NCBI GenBank assembly: GCA_963747535.1
Contig: CAVVFX010000002.1
Location: 806,001-870,000 of the forward strand
Length of the DNA: 64,000 nucleotides
Source of the DNA: CAVVFX01 sp963747535
GTDB lineage: Bacteria > Acidobacteriota > Terriglobia > Bryobacterales > Bryobacteraceae
Reading direction: 5' to 3'
Shown: positions 32,339 through 40,508 of the stretch, piece after piece
How positions within the stretch are numbered: position 1 is the first letter of the stretch
Layout of the letters: each line of letters begins with the position of its first letter
Translations under genes and position numbers: made by a program
Notes under the pieces: model-generated
What the model saw: the letters and a program-made list of their open reading frames with translations, nothing else
What the model was told of the DNA's origin: nothing
Databases searched by the model: none

Positions 32339-33406
32339 TCACCGATTTTCTTGAGACTTGAGAGAAGCCATATCGATCGAGAAGCGGTACTTCACATCGG
32401 CCTTAGCCAGTCTCTCGTAGGCCTCGTTGACCTTCTGGATGGGGATGACTTCTACATCGGCGGTGAGGTTATGCGAGCCGCAAAAGTCGAGCATCTCCTG
32501 AGTCTCGCGGATACCGCCGATGGGAGAGCCGGAGAAGCTTCGGCGTCCCATGATGAGGCCGAACACCGAGACGGCGAGGAGCTTCGCCGGCGCGCCGACC
32601 ATGGTGATGTTGCCGTCGCGGCGCAGGAGTTGGATGTAGGCGTTGATGTCGTGATCGGCCGAGACCGCGTCGAGAATAAAGTCGAAGCTCCCGGCGTGCG
32701 TTTGCATCTCATTGGCGTTGCGCGACACGACGACTTCGTCTGCGCCGACCCGGAATGCGTCTTCCTTCTTGTTGGGTGAGGTTGTGAAGACGACCACATG
32801 GGCTCCAAGGGCGTGAGCAAACTTCACGCCCATGTGGCCCAGTCCGCCGAGACCCACTACCCCGACTTTCTTGCTTTTTGTGACGCCCCAATGGCGCATC
32901 GGTGAGTATGTTGTGATTCCAGCACAGAGAAGAGGCGCGGCGCCGGCAAGATCAAGATTGGAAGGGACGTGCAGGACAAAGCGCTCAACAACGACAACGC
33001 TGTCCGAGTAACCGCCGTAGGTGACGCCTCCGAGGTGCTTATCGGGAAAGTTGTAGGTGAGCGTTATGTTCGGGCAGAACTGCTCGAGGTCCGCCTGGCA
33101 CTCGGGACAGGTGCGGTCGGAATCGACCATGCAGCCCACTGCGGCGAGGTCCCCGGGCTTGAACCGGGTGACCTCGGAGCCGACTCTGGTAACACGGCCG
33201 ACAATTTCATGGCCCGGGACACACGGGTACACGGTCGGCATCAAGCCGCTCCACTCATTACGGACCTGGTGCAAATCGGAGTGGCAGATTCCGCAAAATA
33301 GAATTTCGATCTGCACGTCGTGTCCGGTTGGATCTCGACGCACGACCGTCGCGGGGGCTAGCGGCGAGGCCGCACTGCCAGCGGAATAAGCCTTAGCGTT
33401 GTACAT
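32339..33406 (-). CDS. zinc-dependent NAD(P) alcohol dehydrogenase (YahK/CAD-like)
   Basis: 355 residues. The catalytic zinc site has FCGICHSD and GHEIVGRV, and the cofactor site is GLGGLGHMGVKFAHALG. The structural zinc lobe keeps only three of four cysteines: SDRTCPECQADLEQFC has Asp97 where YahK has Cys. AGGAG precedes the ATG. It is in line with the broken cupin and the aldo-keto reductase, opposite an AraC regulator. These redox enzymes reduce aldehydes with NADPH, so detoxification is likely. Confidence 0.92.
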   Translation of the reverse strand: MYNAKAYSAGSAASPLAPATVVRRDPTGHDVQIEILFCGICHSDLHQVRNEWSGLMPTVYPCVPGHEIVGRVTRVGSEVTRFKPGDLAAVGCMVDSDRTCPECQADLEQFCPNITLTYNFPDKHLGGVTYGGYSDSVVVVERFVLHVPSNLDLAGAAPLLCAGITTYSPMRHWGVTKSKKVGVVGLGGLGHMGVKFAHALGAHVVVFTTSPNKKEDAFRVGADEVVVSRNANEMQTHAGSFDFILDAVSADHDINAYIQLLRRDGNITMVGAPAKLLAVSVFGLIMGRRSFSGSPIGGIRETQEMLDFCGSHNLTADVEVIPIQKVNEAYERLAKADVKYRFSIDMASLKSQENR

Positions 33407-33443
33407 TGATTTATGCTCCTGTTGGTCAGATTCTGGCCCTCAA

Positions 33444-33838
33444 TCAGGCCTTGTATTGCTCGTCGCTGACGTGCTCCATCCAGTCGACAACCTTGCCGTC
33501 GAGCTCTTCCTGAATGGCGATATGCGTCACCGCCGTCGTGGCCATGGCCCCGTGCCAATGCTTCTCACCGGGGGAGAACCAGACCACATCACCCGGCCGG
33601 ATTTCCTCGACCAGGCCGCCCCAGCGCTGTACCCGGCCGCAGCCGGCCGTCACAATCAGGGTCTGACCGAGCGGATGTGTATGCCATGCAGTTCGCGCCC
33701 CGGGCTCGAAAGTGACGCCGCGCCTTGAACCAGCGCCGGCTCAGGCGCATGAAAAAGCGGGTCGATACGCACGGTGCCGGTAAACCACTCTGACGGTCCC
33801 TTGGCGGACGGCTGCGAGCCAATTCTTTTGATATCCAT
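33444..33838 (-). pseudogene. frameshifted cupin-domain protein
   Basis: The N-terminal frame (33838 downward, MDIKRIGSQPSAKGPSEWF to VQGAAS) and the C-terminal frame (VTFEPGARTAWHTHPLGQTL, then AGCGRVQRWGG, to the stop at 33444) join near 33717-33724, where one base is missing. Joined, they give a normal cupin of about 131 residues with the metal motif WHTHPLGQ and the second motif PGEKHWHG. AAGGAG precedes the ATG. It lies between the alcohol dehydrogenase and aldo-keto reductase genes, a common trio. A single sequencing error would repair it. Confidence 0.85.
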
Positions 33839-33861
33839 TTTCGAACTCCTTCCGGCCTTGC

Positions 33862-34869
33862 TCAGCGACCCGTCATTTGCTCTAGCTTTTCGGGGTAACG
33901 GGCGCCTTGCACCGTGATCTTTGAGGCGAGGTTCTCGATGTCACCGAGATCGTCGGGCGTGAGTTCAACTGACAGTGCCCCGATGTTTTCGTCCAGGCGA
34001 TGCAGCTTCGTGGTGCCTGGGATCGGTACGATCCACGACTTCTGGGCCAGCAGCCAGGCGAGTGCGATCTGAGCAGGTGTCGCGTTCTTCCGTTTCCCGA
34101 TGCTGGCAAGCATGCTGATCAGGGCCTGATTCGCCATGAGAGCCTCCGGCGTGAAGCGAGGCAGGGTGCTGCGGAAGTCGGAGCTGCCGAACTTCGCATT
34201 TTCGTCGATCTTGCCCGTGAGAAAGCCCTTACCGAGCGGGCTGTACGGGACAAGGCCGATGCCGAGTTCCTCAAGAGTCGGTATTACTTCCTTCTCCGGA
34301 GTTCTCGTCCACAGCGAGTACTCGCTCTGGAGAGCAGTAAGCGGCTGAACCCGATGTGCGCGACGGATGGTTTGTACTCCTGCCTCGGAAAGGCCGAAGT
34401 GCTTGACCTTGCCCTCCTGAATCAGGTCTTTCACTGCGCCGGCTACGTCTTCGATCGGTACGTTCGGATCAACCCGATGCTGATAAAGCAAGTCGATAAC
34501 GTCAATCTTGAGCCGTTTAAGTGAGCCCTCCACGGCCTCTTTGATGTGCTCTGGACGACTGTTCAGGACCGGCGAACCCTTCATCCCGCGGGGATCGGAA
34601 TTCGGGCTGAAATCGAATCCGAATTTGGTGGCAATCACTACACGGTCACGGAAAGGAGCGAGAGCTTCGCCCACGAGTTCTTCGTTCAAGAACGGGCCGT
34701 AGACCTCGGCCGTATCGAAAAATGTGATGCCGCGTTCCACGGCTGCCCGGAGAAGGGATGTCATCTCCTGCTTGTCTTTGGGTGGGCCGTAAGAAAAGCT
34801 CATTCCCATGCAGCCCAACCCGAGGGCTGAAACCTCCAGGTTGCTCTTTCCCAATTTGCGTTTCTGCAT
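33862..34869 (-). CDS. aldo/keto reductase
   Basis: 335 residues, a TIM-barrel reductase. The catalytic tetrad is visible: Asp52 in FFDTAEVYG, Tyr57, Lys82 in ATKFGFD and His131 in LLYQHRVDP. The NADPH-binding end has VPIPGTTKLHRLDENIGAL. GGAG precedes the ATG. It is first in the minus-strand run with the cupin and alcohol dehydrogenase. The YhdN/YdbC-like type reduces aldehydes and ketones. Confidence 0.94.
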   Translation of the reverse strand: MQKRKLGKSNLEVSALGLGCMGMSFSYGPPKDKQEMTSLLRAAVERGITFFDTAEVYGPFLNEELVGEALAPFRDRVVIATKFGFDFSPNSDPRGMKGSPVLNSRPEHIKEAVEGSLKRLKIDVIDLLYQHRVDPNVPIEDVAGAVKDLIQEGKVKHFGLSEAGVQTIRRAHRVQPLTALQSEYSLWTRTPEKEVIPTLEELGIGLVPYSPLGKGFLTGKIDENAKFGSSDFRSTLPRFTPEALMANQALISMLASIGKRKNATPAQIALAWLLAQKSWIVPIPGTTKLHRLDENIGALSVELTPDDLGDIENLASKITVQGARYPEKLEQMTGR

Positions 34870-34950
34870 TGTTTCTCCTTCGGAACTGTCTCTTCCATCT
34901 CCAGGTTAGTGCTTTGCGCCCAGGAAGCGGTATCCTGATCCTTCCGATTT

Positions 34951-34971
34951 ATTGCCAATTCCTCTTGCAAT
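34951..34971. promoter_or_regulatory. possible operator between aldo-keto reductase and araC
   Basis: The inverted repeat ATTGC (34951-34955) and GCAAT (34967-34971) are separated by 11 bases in the 166-base gap between the divergent genes. AraC proteins usually bind such sites to control the facing operon. The arms are short, so chance is not excluded. Confidence 0.3.
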
Positions 34972-35035
34972 AGGATGAAACTGTCGATGGGATCACTTCG
35001 GCAAGGCTATCCTGGAGCTAGAGGAGAGCGAAACG

Positions 35036-36010
35036 GTGATCATGACAAATATGAGTGAAGCCCTTGTTCCAATCGTAGACCGAGTGCGCGCGATGCGGGT
35101 CGGGCTTGCTCGCAAGATTGCCTTGTATGTGGGGTCGGCGGAGAATCGGGCAACAGAAATCCCCGGCGTCACGCTGCATCGGCGGACGGCTCCGACCTCT
35201 CCGTGCTCCGCGACCTACGAGCCGGGCGTGACCGTGATTGCCCAAGGGCGAAAGCGGGTAGACCTCGGCCGAACCACTTTCATCTACGGCGAGTCACGGT
35301 ACCTGCTGACGTCGGTCGATTTGCCAATCGTCAGCCAGATCGTCGAAGCCAGTGAAGAAGCGCCCTGCCTCGCGATGTCGCTGAAGCTCGAAATGCCCGT
35401 CGTCCGGGAACTTCTCAGCCGAGAGGAGATACAGGTGGCAGAAGCGCCGTCAGAGAGTCCGGCCATGGCAACCGGTGAAATCACCCTGGAATTCCTCGGC
35501 GCATGCTGCCGGCTGATCGACCTGCTGAACACCCCGCAGGATATCCCGTTTCTCAGCGGCCTCATTCAGCGCGAGATCATCTACCGGATGCTTCGGGGAC
35601 CAGAAGGGGCGCGCCTTCGAGCGATTGCGACGCTGGGAGATCAGAGCAACCGCACCGCAAAAGCGATTGGGTGGCTCAGGGCGAACTACGCGAAGACGCT
35701 ACGGGTAGAAGATCTCGCACAAATCGCGGGCATGGGCGTATCGACGCTGCACCACCACTTCCGGACGCTGACCGCCATGAGTCCTGTTCAGTATCAGAAA
35801 CAGCTTCGATTGCAGGCAGCTCGCGGACGTATGCTCATCGATGGTCTGGACGCCGCAAGTGCGGCGTTTGAGGTCGGATACGAAAGCGCCAGCCAGTTCA
35901 ATCGCGAATACAGCCGTCTCTTCGGCCAACCACCAATGCGGGATATTCGGACTCTTCGCTCGCCGGGCGCTCCTCTGTTGGAGTCGGTCGCGAACGGCAA
36001 CATTTCTTGA
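35036..36010 (+). CDS. AraC family transcription regulator
   Basis: 324 residues; GTG 35036 has GGAG 9 bases upstream, ATG 35042 is an alternative. The N-terminal AraC_N domain (EIPGVTLHRRT, YEPGVTVIAQGRKRVDLG) is followed by two helix-turn-helix units (LRVEDLAQIAGMGVSTLHHH; ASAAFEVGYESASQFNREYS). This subtype is typically divergent from short-chain or aldo-keto reductase genes and activates them, as the layout here suggests. Confidence 0.93.
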   Translation: MIMTNMSEALVPIVDRVRAMRVGLARKIALYVGSAENRATEIPGVTLHRRTAPTSPCSATYEPGVTVIAQGRKRVDLGRTTFIYGESRYLLTSVDLPIVSQIVEASEEAPCLAMSLKLEMPVVRELLSREEIQVAEAPSESPAMATGEITLEFLGACCRLIDLLNTPQDIPFLSGLIQREIIYRMLRGPEGARLRAIATLGDQSNRTAKAIGWLRANYAKTLRVEDLAQIAGMGVSTLHHHFRTLTAMSPVQYQKQLRLQAARGRMLIDGLDAASAAFEVGYESASQFNREYSRLFGQPPMRDIRTLRSPGAPLLESVANGNIS

Positions 36011-36154
36011 TCGTGCCGCAGCCACGCTCGGCATCGCCTGGCGAGGTCTTAGTTCACGGTGAGTGACTGCCTATCAGGACCGGCGTGCGACAGAAATCGT
36101 GGTGAGCATCCGAGCGCCGCACGGCTCTTGCAAGCCACCGCCTTTGAAACCGCG

Positions 36155-36751
36155 CTAATCCTGTTCACCGAGGGTTTGTGTGTAGGTTTTGCCGTACGGA
36201 TAGAAGAGTTCCTTGCGACCTTGTTGCCAGGCCGCCTTTAGTTCGGGCGTGGTGATATCCCAGTCCGAACGGCATTTCTTACTGACGGCGCGCAGGTCCT
36301 GACGGAGGTCTTCCATGGTAGGTCGACCGAAGAACCAGTAGCCATTGTAAATCTTGTAAACGACAAGACCGGGCTCGAGGACGATGACGTGGGGAATCAT
36401 GGGATTGTTGACGGAATCGGTGTATTCAGCGATGTCGAGATCTTTTTGAACGATACGTCCCGCATCGGAGAGGAATGGCCAGTGAGCACCGACTCCACTG
36501 CGGTATTCATTCGTCTGAGTGATATTGTCGGTGCTGATCGTGACAAGCCGGCAATAGGCAACCTCGAGCTCACGATGGAGTTGGACAAGTCCTTCCGCCT
36601 GCCTGCGGTCCTTGGGGCAAAAGCCACCGCGGCTGAGGACGAGAATCATGGGATGTTGTCCTTGCAGTTCGGAGAGCCTCCGGCGTTTTGCAGTGTGGTC
36701 GGAAAGCTCGTAGTCGGGGAAGACAGCCCCTGGAACAATGTCAGATCGCAT
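36155..36751 (-). CDS. AhpC/TSA-type redoxin
   Basis: 198 residues of thioredoxin fold. A single cysteine at position 45 (LSRGGFCPKDRRQ) occupies the peroxidatic place, and FLSDAGRIVQKDLDIAEYTD and PHVIVLEPGLVVYKIY follow as in bacterioferritin-comigratory or redoxin proteins. A second cysteine (about 61, AYCRLV) and one near the C-terminus could resolve the disulfide. No signal peptide. The C-terminal 50 residues go beyond the minimal fold. It probably reduces peroxides; the electron donor is unknown. Confidence 0.82.
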   Translation of the reverse strand: MRSDIVPGAVFPDYELSDHTAKRRRLSELQGQHPMILVLSRGGFCPKDRRQAEGLVQLHRELEVAYCRLVTISTDNITQTNEYRSGVGAHWPFLSDAGRIVQKDLDIAEYTDSVNNPMIPHVIVLEPGLVVYKIYNGYWFFGRPTMEDLRQDLRAVSKKCRSDWDITTPELKAAWQQGRKELFYPYGKTYTQTLGEQD

Positions 36752-36804
36752 ATGTAACCCTCAACACTTCGATGCGCGCACCGCCAGGTTAGGTCGCAAA
36801 TAGG

Positions 36805-36957
36805 TTAAGCCTGCGCTCCCGTAACTATCTCAGCCAAAAAGCCTCGAACTAATGCGGCGATCTCATCTGCCGCTTTGTCCAAAGCGAAATGACCGGCGTC
36901 GAGAACGTGAACTTGAGCGTTCGGCACATCCGGGCGATAAGCTTCCGGCTCCGAAAG
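36805..36957 (-). pseudogene. C-terminal remnant of an alpha/beta hydrolase
   Basis: The minus frame ending at TAA 36805-36807 reads EPEAYRPDVPNAQVHVLDAG, then HFALDKAADEIAALVRGFL. This is the conserved end of alpha/beta hydrolases, including the catalytic His after the GH step. Upstream of about 36957 no hydrolase sequence is found in any frame, and no start is near. The gene has lost about four fifths of its length. Together with 36752-37053 this gap has nothing else I recognise. Confidence 0.75.
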
Positions 36958-37053
36958 ATGTGCGTGGCCGATGCCCGATTCACTCGCTCTTCTCGGAGTA
37001 CCGCTAGCATCAACGAGATTCGCTAACGCCCCACCGAACTTTCACGGATGGCC

Positions 37054-37308
37054 TTACGCTGTCTCTTCTCTCTTTGGCGCTCGTTCACCTTCGGGCTGCT
37101 GCTCCTCGGCGTCTGTTTCTAAATCGAGTTCGCCGAGCGTAGCCGCCTGCTGGATTTCTTCCACATAGCACCCGGCAGCCTTCAGGCGGTTCAAACAATC
37201 CTGACAAGACAACAGGTGTTCCTCGACCTCCGAAAGTGGCATCTCAGTCTCGATGCCCATGTGATAGGCCTCAAGATCGTCCTCTGAGATATGGTCTCTA
37301 TTGATCAT
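37054..37308 (-). CDS. small zinc-finger (anti-sigma-like) protein
   Basis: 84 residues from ATG 37306-37308; the frame extends to GTG 37350, but that lies upstream of the likely transcription start. ISEDDLEAYHMGIE and EEHLLSCQDCLNRL form the HxxxCxxC-like motif of zf-HC2 anti-sigma domains. The C-terminus is acidic and Glu/Gln-rich with no membrane segment, so it would be a soluble regulator. No sigma factor gene is adjacent; the ECF factor at 12675 is far away. Confidence 0.6.
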   Translation of the reverse strand: MINRDHISEDDLEAYHMGIETEMPLSEVEEHLLSCQDCLNRLKAAGCYVEEIQQAATLGELDLETDAEEQQPEGERAPKREETA

Positions 37309-37352
37309 GTTGACGTTGGAATAATCAAAGCAAAGTGTTGAGATACTCACAC

Positions 37353-37380
37353 TTTATACCAATTGTGATAAGAAATACAA
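37353..37380 (-). promoter_or_regulatory. possible promoter of the zinc-finger gene
   Basis: On the minus strand TTGTAT (37375-37380), 16 bases, TATAAA (37353-37358). Transcription would begin near 37346, giving a 38-base leader to ATG 37308. The -35 box is weak. Confidence 0.35.
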
Positions 37381-37473
37381 ATTCCTCGGCATCGACGGAT
37401 ACCCCGGGATACCGCGGTGTGGGTCGACGTCCTGGCGGCGAACTGCACGCTGCTCTTGTTGACCGCTGCGCGC

Positions 37474-37533
37474 GCGTTCGAGCCCGGGGGCGAACGAGGG
37501 ATCGTCGCGGGGACGCGATGCACTGGCCTTCGG
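37474..37533. repeat. GC-rich repeat D, copy 1
   Basis: The stretch GTTCGAGCCCGGGGGCGAAC, followed by a G-rich run and CGCGATGCACTGGCCTTCGG, matches 54143-54202 at most positions. A shared CGGCGCTGCTGTCATG-like piece lies further downstream here and upstream in the other copy. The gap 37309-37695 holds no convincing gene; the long minus frame over it is GC-driven and crosses the repeat. Confidence 0.45.
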
Positions 37534-37695
37534 GGCGTGGCGTGCTCGCACGAGGGACGCGCAAAAACGACGGGCGCTCCCGGCGCCGAGCCCGGCGCTG
37601 CTGTCATGTCCGCCGCGCGCGCCAGTCCGGCATTGGTGTTCTCGATGATTCTGTGGAAACCCTCGTTGTAAACGATCATGACGCGGCTCGCGCGA

Positions 37696-39585
37696 CTATC
37701 GACCAAAGGCTCCGAAACCGCCCTTGCCCCTCATTTCACTGGCAGGAGAGTTCGATCGGGCAGGCGGAACCTCGCCATCGAGTTCGGCTTCGAGCGCCGC
37801 GATGTCCACATCGAATCGCGGTAAGCGGTCGGACCCGGAGGCTTTTGCGAGATAAAGATCCTGATCGGCTGTGCGAAGAAGCTCGGAAGGATACAGCATA
37901 CAGTGGCGCCAAGTGGCGCACCCGAACGTTACACTGGCGTGAAAAGTCTCGCCGGACGCCGCACGGAACTCATGCGCCCGAAGACGATCTCTGATCCTCT
38001 TTAGCGGCGCTTCCACCGGCCCGCTCCGAAGCACGACACAAAATTCATCCCCGCCCAGGCGTCCCGCCAGATCTCCGGCGCCGACTTCGCTGCGCAGCAG
38101 GCGCGCCATATACGAGAGAACCTCGTCGCCCGCATCGTGCCCGTACGCATCGTTGATGGCCTTGAAACAATCCAGGTCCGCGAGCACCAGGCTGAATCCA
38201 TCGCCTCCCGCTTGCGCGGCCGCAAACGCGGTGTCCAGTTCGCGCATAAGCAGTCTGCGATTCGCAATGTTTGTCAGCGCATCATGGCTGGCCTCGTAGT
38301 CCAGCTTCCGCTCCGCGGCTTCCCGGTTGGAGATGTCGATCCCGGTGGCGATGATGTAGTCGACACGACCCGCTTTGTTCACGAGCACAGTGTTCGACCA
38401 TGAGAACAGACGCGGTCCCTCGCAGGTCTGCCAGTGGTATTCATGATCGCTGTGCGAAACGCCCCCGGCCAGCACGGTAAACAGTTTATGCACTTCCACA
38501 CGTTCCTCCGGCGGCACGAAAACCTCCCAACTGGTCCGATTGCGGACTTCCTCGAGCGTCTTCCCGGTGATCCGCTGGCAAGCCCGATTCAAGCGAACAA
38601 TCCGGCCGGACCGATCAGAGATGAATACCAGACCGCCGGCGGCGTCAAGCGCGGCCTCGGCGAATTCATAGGCCGATTTGACCGCCTGCCGGACGGTTCG
38701 TTCCCGATGGATCAATACCGCAAGAAGAACCACCAGTGCGCCCAGAATTGCTGCGCAATACCGGAACAGGCGCGATCTCTGCTGGGCTTCCGTCAACTCC
38801 TTGACAATTCCTGTTTCATCGGTAGTATCCCGAAGCCATTTTCGATACAAGGCGTCCAGCGTCAGGTCCTGCGCCATGCTGGTGATTTCGGCGCGCAACT
38901 CCTTGGCCTTGCCGAAACCCTTTCGTGTCGCGCCGATCGCCATCCGGAAACTGGCGCCATCCACTGTGATGATTTCCAGCGGGAACGAGGAGCAGACCTC
39001 ATTCGGGTGAAGAAGCCGCGGGATGAGGTGTTTCATGTCGATAAAAGCAGCGTCCGCCGATCCGCTACACAACGCCTTCAACTCCAGTCCTGCCGCTTCC
39101 GCCACCGGAATGAAGTGCGGGAGAAACCTCCGGGCAAGGCTGGACGCTAGCGGCGTGTTGGTGTACGACACACGGCGTCCTGTAGCGTCCCTGACGCTTT
39201 TGATTGCCCCATTTTCGCGCACCGCCAGTGCGAATTGCGTGCGCAGCCATGGATCCGTATAATAGGCCCACTGATGGCGCTCTGGAAGATCCGTCAGAAG
39301 ATGCCAGACATCCACCTTGCCGCTTTTCAGAGCAAGATCCGGGCCCTCCGGAGCCACCACCCATTGGATCGCCATGCCTCTCCGCCGCGCGGCTTCGCTG
39401 AGCACTTCCACCGTAAAACCGGAATAAGAACCATCGCGGTAGACGATGGAATAAGGAGGCGAGTTATTGATACCGATCCTCACCACTTCCGCGGTTTTTG
39501 AAGGCCCGAGGAAAGTAATCCATCCGGCGCCTGCACCCGCGATGGCTACCGCGGACAGCGCGATACTGAGCCTTACTCGCTTCAC
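37696..39585 (-). CDS. diguanylate cyclase with periplasmic SBP-type sensor and PAS
   Basis: 629 residues. The signal/anchor is MKRVRLSIALSAVAIAGAG. A periplasmic solute-binding (SBP_bac_3) domain covers about 34-255 (VVRIGINNSPPYSIVYRDGS, GFTVEVLSEAARRRG). The membrane segment AAILGALVVLLAVLIH is followed by PAS (FVFISDRSGRIVRLNRACQ-like, about 305-430) and the GGDEF domain (about 440-600) with LADLDCFKAINDAYGHDAGD and intact GGDEF. The product-inhibition RxxD site is absent: GAGD stands there. It makes c-di-GMP in response to a small extracellular ligand, perhaps an amino acid. No EAL domain. Confidence 0.93.
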   Translation of the reverse strand: MKRVRLSIALSAVAIAGAGAGWITFLGPSKTAEVVRIGINNSPPYSIVYRDGSYSGFTVEVLSEAARRRGMAIQWVVAPEGPDLALKSGKVDVWHLLTDLPERHQWAYYTDPWLRTQFALAVRENGAIKSVRDATGRRVSYTNTPLASSLARRFLPHFIPVAEAAGLELKALCSGSADAAFIDMKHLIPRLLHPNEVCSSFPLEIITVDGASFRMAIGATRKGFGKAKELRAEITSMAQDLTLDALYRKWLRDTTDETGIVKELTEAQQRSRLFRYCAAILGALVVLLAVLIHRERTVRQAVKSAYEFAEAALDAAGGLVFISDRSGRIVRLNRACQRITGKTLEEVRNRTSWEVFVPPEERVEVHKLFTVLAGGVSHSDHEYHWQTCEGPRLFSWSNTVLVNKAGRVDYIIATGIDISNREAAERKLDYEASHDALTNIANRRLLMRELDTAFAAAQAGGDGFSLVLADLDCFKAINDAYGHDAGDEVLSYMARLLRSEVGAGDLAGRLGGDEFCVVLRSGPVEAPLKRIRDRLRAHEFRAASGETFHASVTFGCATWRHCMLYPSELLRTADQDLYLAKASGSDRLPRFDVDIAALEAELDGEVPPARSNSPASEMRGKGGFGAFGR

Positions 39586-39696
39586 TGTCCTTGTATCGGC
39601 TGGCGCTTCGATTTACTTTAGCCCGTGACTCAGTCCTCTCACTACTCCTCCTAGAGGTCGTCCCGGTTTCCCTATGTTGTGGCCTGTCTGCGGAGT

Positions 39697-39748
39697 AACC
39701 GTCTGATCGAGGCGACGGTTGGCAGTACCCCACGTGAACCTGCCAACC
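39697..39748. other. two overlapping, mutually exclusive hairpins
   Basis: AACCGTC (39697-39703) can pair with GACGGTT (39714-39720). GGTTGGCAG (39717-39725) can pair with CTGCCAACC (39740-39748), a perfect 9-bp stem whose loop holds CACGTG. The two share GGTT, so only one can form at a time. It lies about 110 bases upstream of the diguanylate cyclase start and about 200 bases before the protease fragment on the other strand. Otherwise the gap 39586-39941 is empty. Confidence 0.45.
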
Positions 39749-39941
39749 GGCGACGGAAACGGATGGCGGATGCGCGGCACCAGTCGAGAATACGCAGTGC
39801 CGATCGGCGAACGTGTCCTTGTAACCGATGCCGCCGGCGTTCGAAACGTCCCGGCGTCATTTTCGTTCCTCTTTAACCTGTAACAGCCGCCCCCGGATTC
39901 CGTAAGGGGACAGTTCGACTGGAACCTGGAGAGAATACAAC

Positions 39942-40286
39942 ATGAAGGTTACTACGCAACTGAAGAGCCTGGCCGGCTTCTCCATAACCGGCCACGGCGA
40001 AGCATCGCACAGCCGCACCTGGCATCACTGCGCGAGACTCGCCATAATCTGTCTGGGATTCGGATTGAGTTCGGCCATGGCGATCATCGGTGGAACCAGT
40101 GCCGATTGGAGCCAGTATCCCTGGCTGGCTATGGACGTGGCCATGTTTCCCGGCCAGACTCAATGGCGTGGCTGTTCGTCGATGATTGTAGCGTCCAGCC
40201 TAAACAACCCGGATTTCACATGTAACACTCCACAACGATCCGAAGTTGCTGAGACGACATGCTTCATGAGACGAAATCGCCCGTGA
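39942..40286 (+). pseudogene. truncated trypsin-like serine protease
   Basis: 114 codons with GGAGA upstream. The N-part has a hydrophobic leader (ARLAIICLGFGLSSAMA) and then AIIGGTSADWSQYPWLAM and WRGCSSMIVASS, the start of an S1 protease (activation IIGG, cystine strand). After MIVASS the sequence departs from the family; His, Asp and Ser of the triad never appear. The break near 40196 suggests deletion or insertion of foreign DNA. The following 200 bases before the GH127 gene show no gene. Confidence 0.65.
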
Positions 40287-40508
40287 AGTACGCGTTCGGG
40301 ACCTGACGCTAAGCGGGGGCGCGAAACTGCCAAAGGGATTTCCCCGACGTGAGGCCAAATGATAAACTCTGGAAGAAAATGACGGTGTTGCTTGCAGGAC
40401 AGCCAGCAGTCTTCACAATCCGCAGGGAGATGGACCAGGCGAGACCCGTCTGATTACGGGACAATGGAGACACCGGTAAGAGCAAACATCCATGAGGAGG
40501 ATCGATCC

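Noticed and set aside
37347..37706. Minus-strand ORF of 119 codons over the gap upstream of the zinc-finger gene
   Set aside because: Arg/Pro/Ala-rich composition typical of GC-rich noncoding DNA; crosses repeat D and the end of the cyclase gene.
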